DNA from: Montifringilla adamsi
Taxonomy: Eukaryota > Chordata > Aves > Passeriformes > Passeridae
NCBI GenBank assembly: GCA_017590115.1
Contig: JAGGNK010013114.1
Span: 2,956,992 to 3,020,991 of the forward strand
Reading direction: 5' to 3'
Length of the DNA stretch: 64,000 nucleotides
Positions within the stretch are counted from its first letter, which is position 1, and each line of letters starts with the position of its first letter. Shown piece by piece: positions 62,967 through 64,000 of the stretch. Below the pieces are notes generated by a model. The model ran no database searches and was not told where the DNA came from. It saw nothing but the letters and a program-made list of their open reading frames with translations. The position numbers and the translations under genes were made by a program.

Positions 62967-64000
62967 CACTTCCTTTTAATCCTTTCCTGTTTGGGGAGCC
63001 CTGTGTACTTTCCAGTGGATGCCTGTGTGGATGGGCTGAATCTAAGTCTGCTGGCCATCAGCTCACTGCAATCCTTGGACAACAGATCCATGCTCACAGG
63101 TTTTGGAACCATTATCAGCAGCATCCCCAGCACCTGCCCAGTGTACAGGGAGATGCATTCCCTGGCAGCAGGAATGCTGAGCACCATGGCCAGCCCAGAT
63201 ATTATTGTCTGCCCTTCCTGTAAGTTTCTACTTCTATAGAAAAAATGGATGCATGGATTTTTAACAAACCTTGGACTGTGATTTGTGGAATCGCTTCCAG
63301 AGTCTATGCCAGCATTCAACACCATCGCTGCCCTGGGCACAGAGAAGCCCTTTGGCTGAGCACTGTGCCAGGCTTTGCAGAAAAACACATATTCTTGTGT
63401 CCCCTGTAACTGCTGGAGGTACCCTCCTTCCCTGGTCAAAGGTGAAAGTTTGGAAGTAGGAGAAGCAAATGATGGATGCAGACATTCAAAGAGGAGCGGA
63501 AAGAGAAGCAGGAAGGAGGACTGGAAGCTGGAGTGAGATACTATTGCCCTCTGTCGATCAATCCAGTAACTGAGCTCCAGGGAGGCAGAATAACTCTGAA
63601 AAAGAATGGATGAAGCTGGTAAAAACCATCAGGGACACCCTGTCTATGAGAAAACTTAAACTGCAAATCAGGAAATGATTCCTGAAAAAAAGTAAAGCTG
63701 GGAAACAGGCTTTAAAAGGAAGAGCAGGGACAGCATTTACTACAGTTAGGGTGAGAGTTATTGCATTCTGCAGTGTTTATCGTGGTAGCCAGTAGTTACA
63801 GCAGACAATTTTGATACCTATGCACAAGATCTTTCAGGAACCCCTGTGTGGTTTAAAAACAGATGAATCCTCTAGCAACCAAAGGGTTACAAATGAACAG
63901 AACAGAACCTTTCATCAAAAACATGTTGTCAGGAAACTATCTGCTGCTGCGAGATTAATTCTTTGATCGTATGTAATATTTTGGATATAAGGGAGAGTTT
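62967..64000. other. Stretch open in several frames, no gene assigned
   Basis: Between about 62980 and 63240 three or more frames on both strands are open, including a 169-codon minus-strand frame that runs on to 63439. Base composition is more even than in the flanks. No splice sites, start context or recognisable motif supports a gene, and such lengths occur by chance in a window this size. Confidence 0.4.

Noticed and set aside
62930..63439. 169-codon open frame on the minus strand, with other frames open too
   Set aside because: Several frames on both strands are open, which points to a chance lack of stops. Part of the frame translates the GA microsatellite, and there is no support from splice sites or homology.
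1..64000. tRNA, rRNA, snRNA genes, CRISPR arrays, telomeric repeats
   Set aside because: I looked for characteristic boxes and repeats (tRNA A/B boxes, U6 and 7SK starts, TTAGGG arrays, regularly spaced direct repeats) and saw none. A covariance-model scan would be more sensitive.

Overview
The window looks like vertebrate nuclear DNA, most likely from a bird. It is AT-rich and nearly empty of protein genes. It has recognisable 3' ends of CR1 LINEs (one on each strand, plus a more decayed one) and many short A/T tracts and microsatellites. I saw no Alu, L1 or tRNA-derived SINE sequence. Nothing bacterial, viral or CRISPR-like is visible. The open frames run no longer than chance predicts for this length, so they were not treated as genes.

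Layout. 1-2.35 kb: intron-like sequence. 2346-2539: one well-supported internal coding exon on the + strand, with canonical splice sites, intron phase 1 in and phase 0 out; I could not name the gene. 2.5-25 kb: intronic or intergenic sequence with homeodomain-rich blocks (about 6.9 kb and 22.7-23.1 kb), a CTCF-like site (9.39 kb), several possible stem-loops and a compound TC/TA microsatellite (19.16 kb). 24.9-25.5 kb: a CpG-rich knot beside a minus-strand stretch with a splice acceptor, protein-like reading and a polyadenylation signal. 26-35 kb: T/G-rich tract, a perfect DR1 nuclear-receptor element (26.75 kb), two weak exon candidates (28.1 and 34.6 kb) whose phases would chain with the 2.3 kb exon, and a cluster of long A-tracts. 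35.25-35.55 kb: CR1. 37.4-56.1 kb: gene-free sequence with several blocks that look like conserved enhancers (37.4, 43.5 and 55.6 kb) and a reverse-oriented CR1 tail (39.13 kb). 56-64 kb: no confident gene; short tandem duplications, an old CR1 remnant (62.19 kb) and a GA microsatellite.

Two readings fit. Either a large gene with very long introns crosses the window on the + strand, or the exon lies near the end of a gene followed by a regulatory desert. The sequence alone does not decide. No operon-like or multi-gene system is visible. The most useful leads are the unidentified exon, the minus-strand candidate at 25 kb, the DR1 element and the enhancer-like blocks. Conservation and stem-loop calls are by eye, with no alignment or folding.
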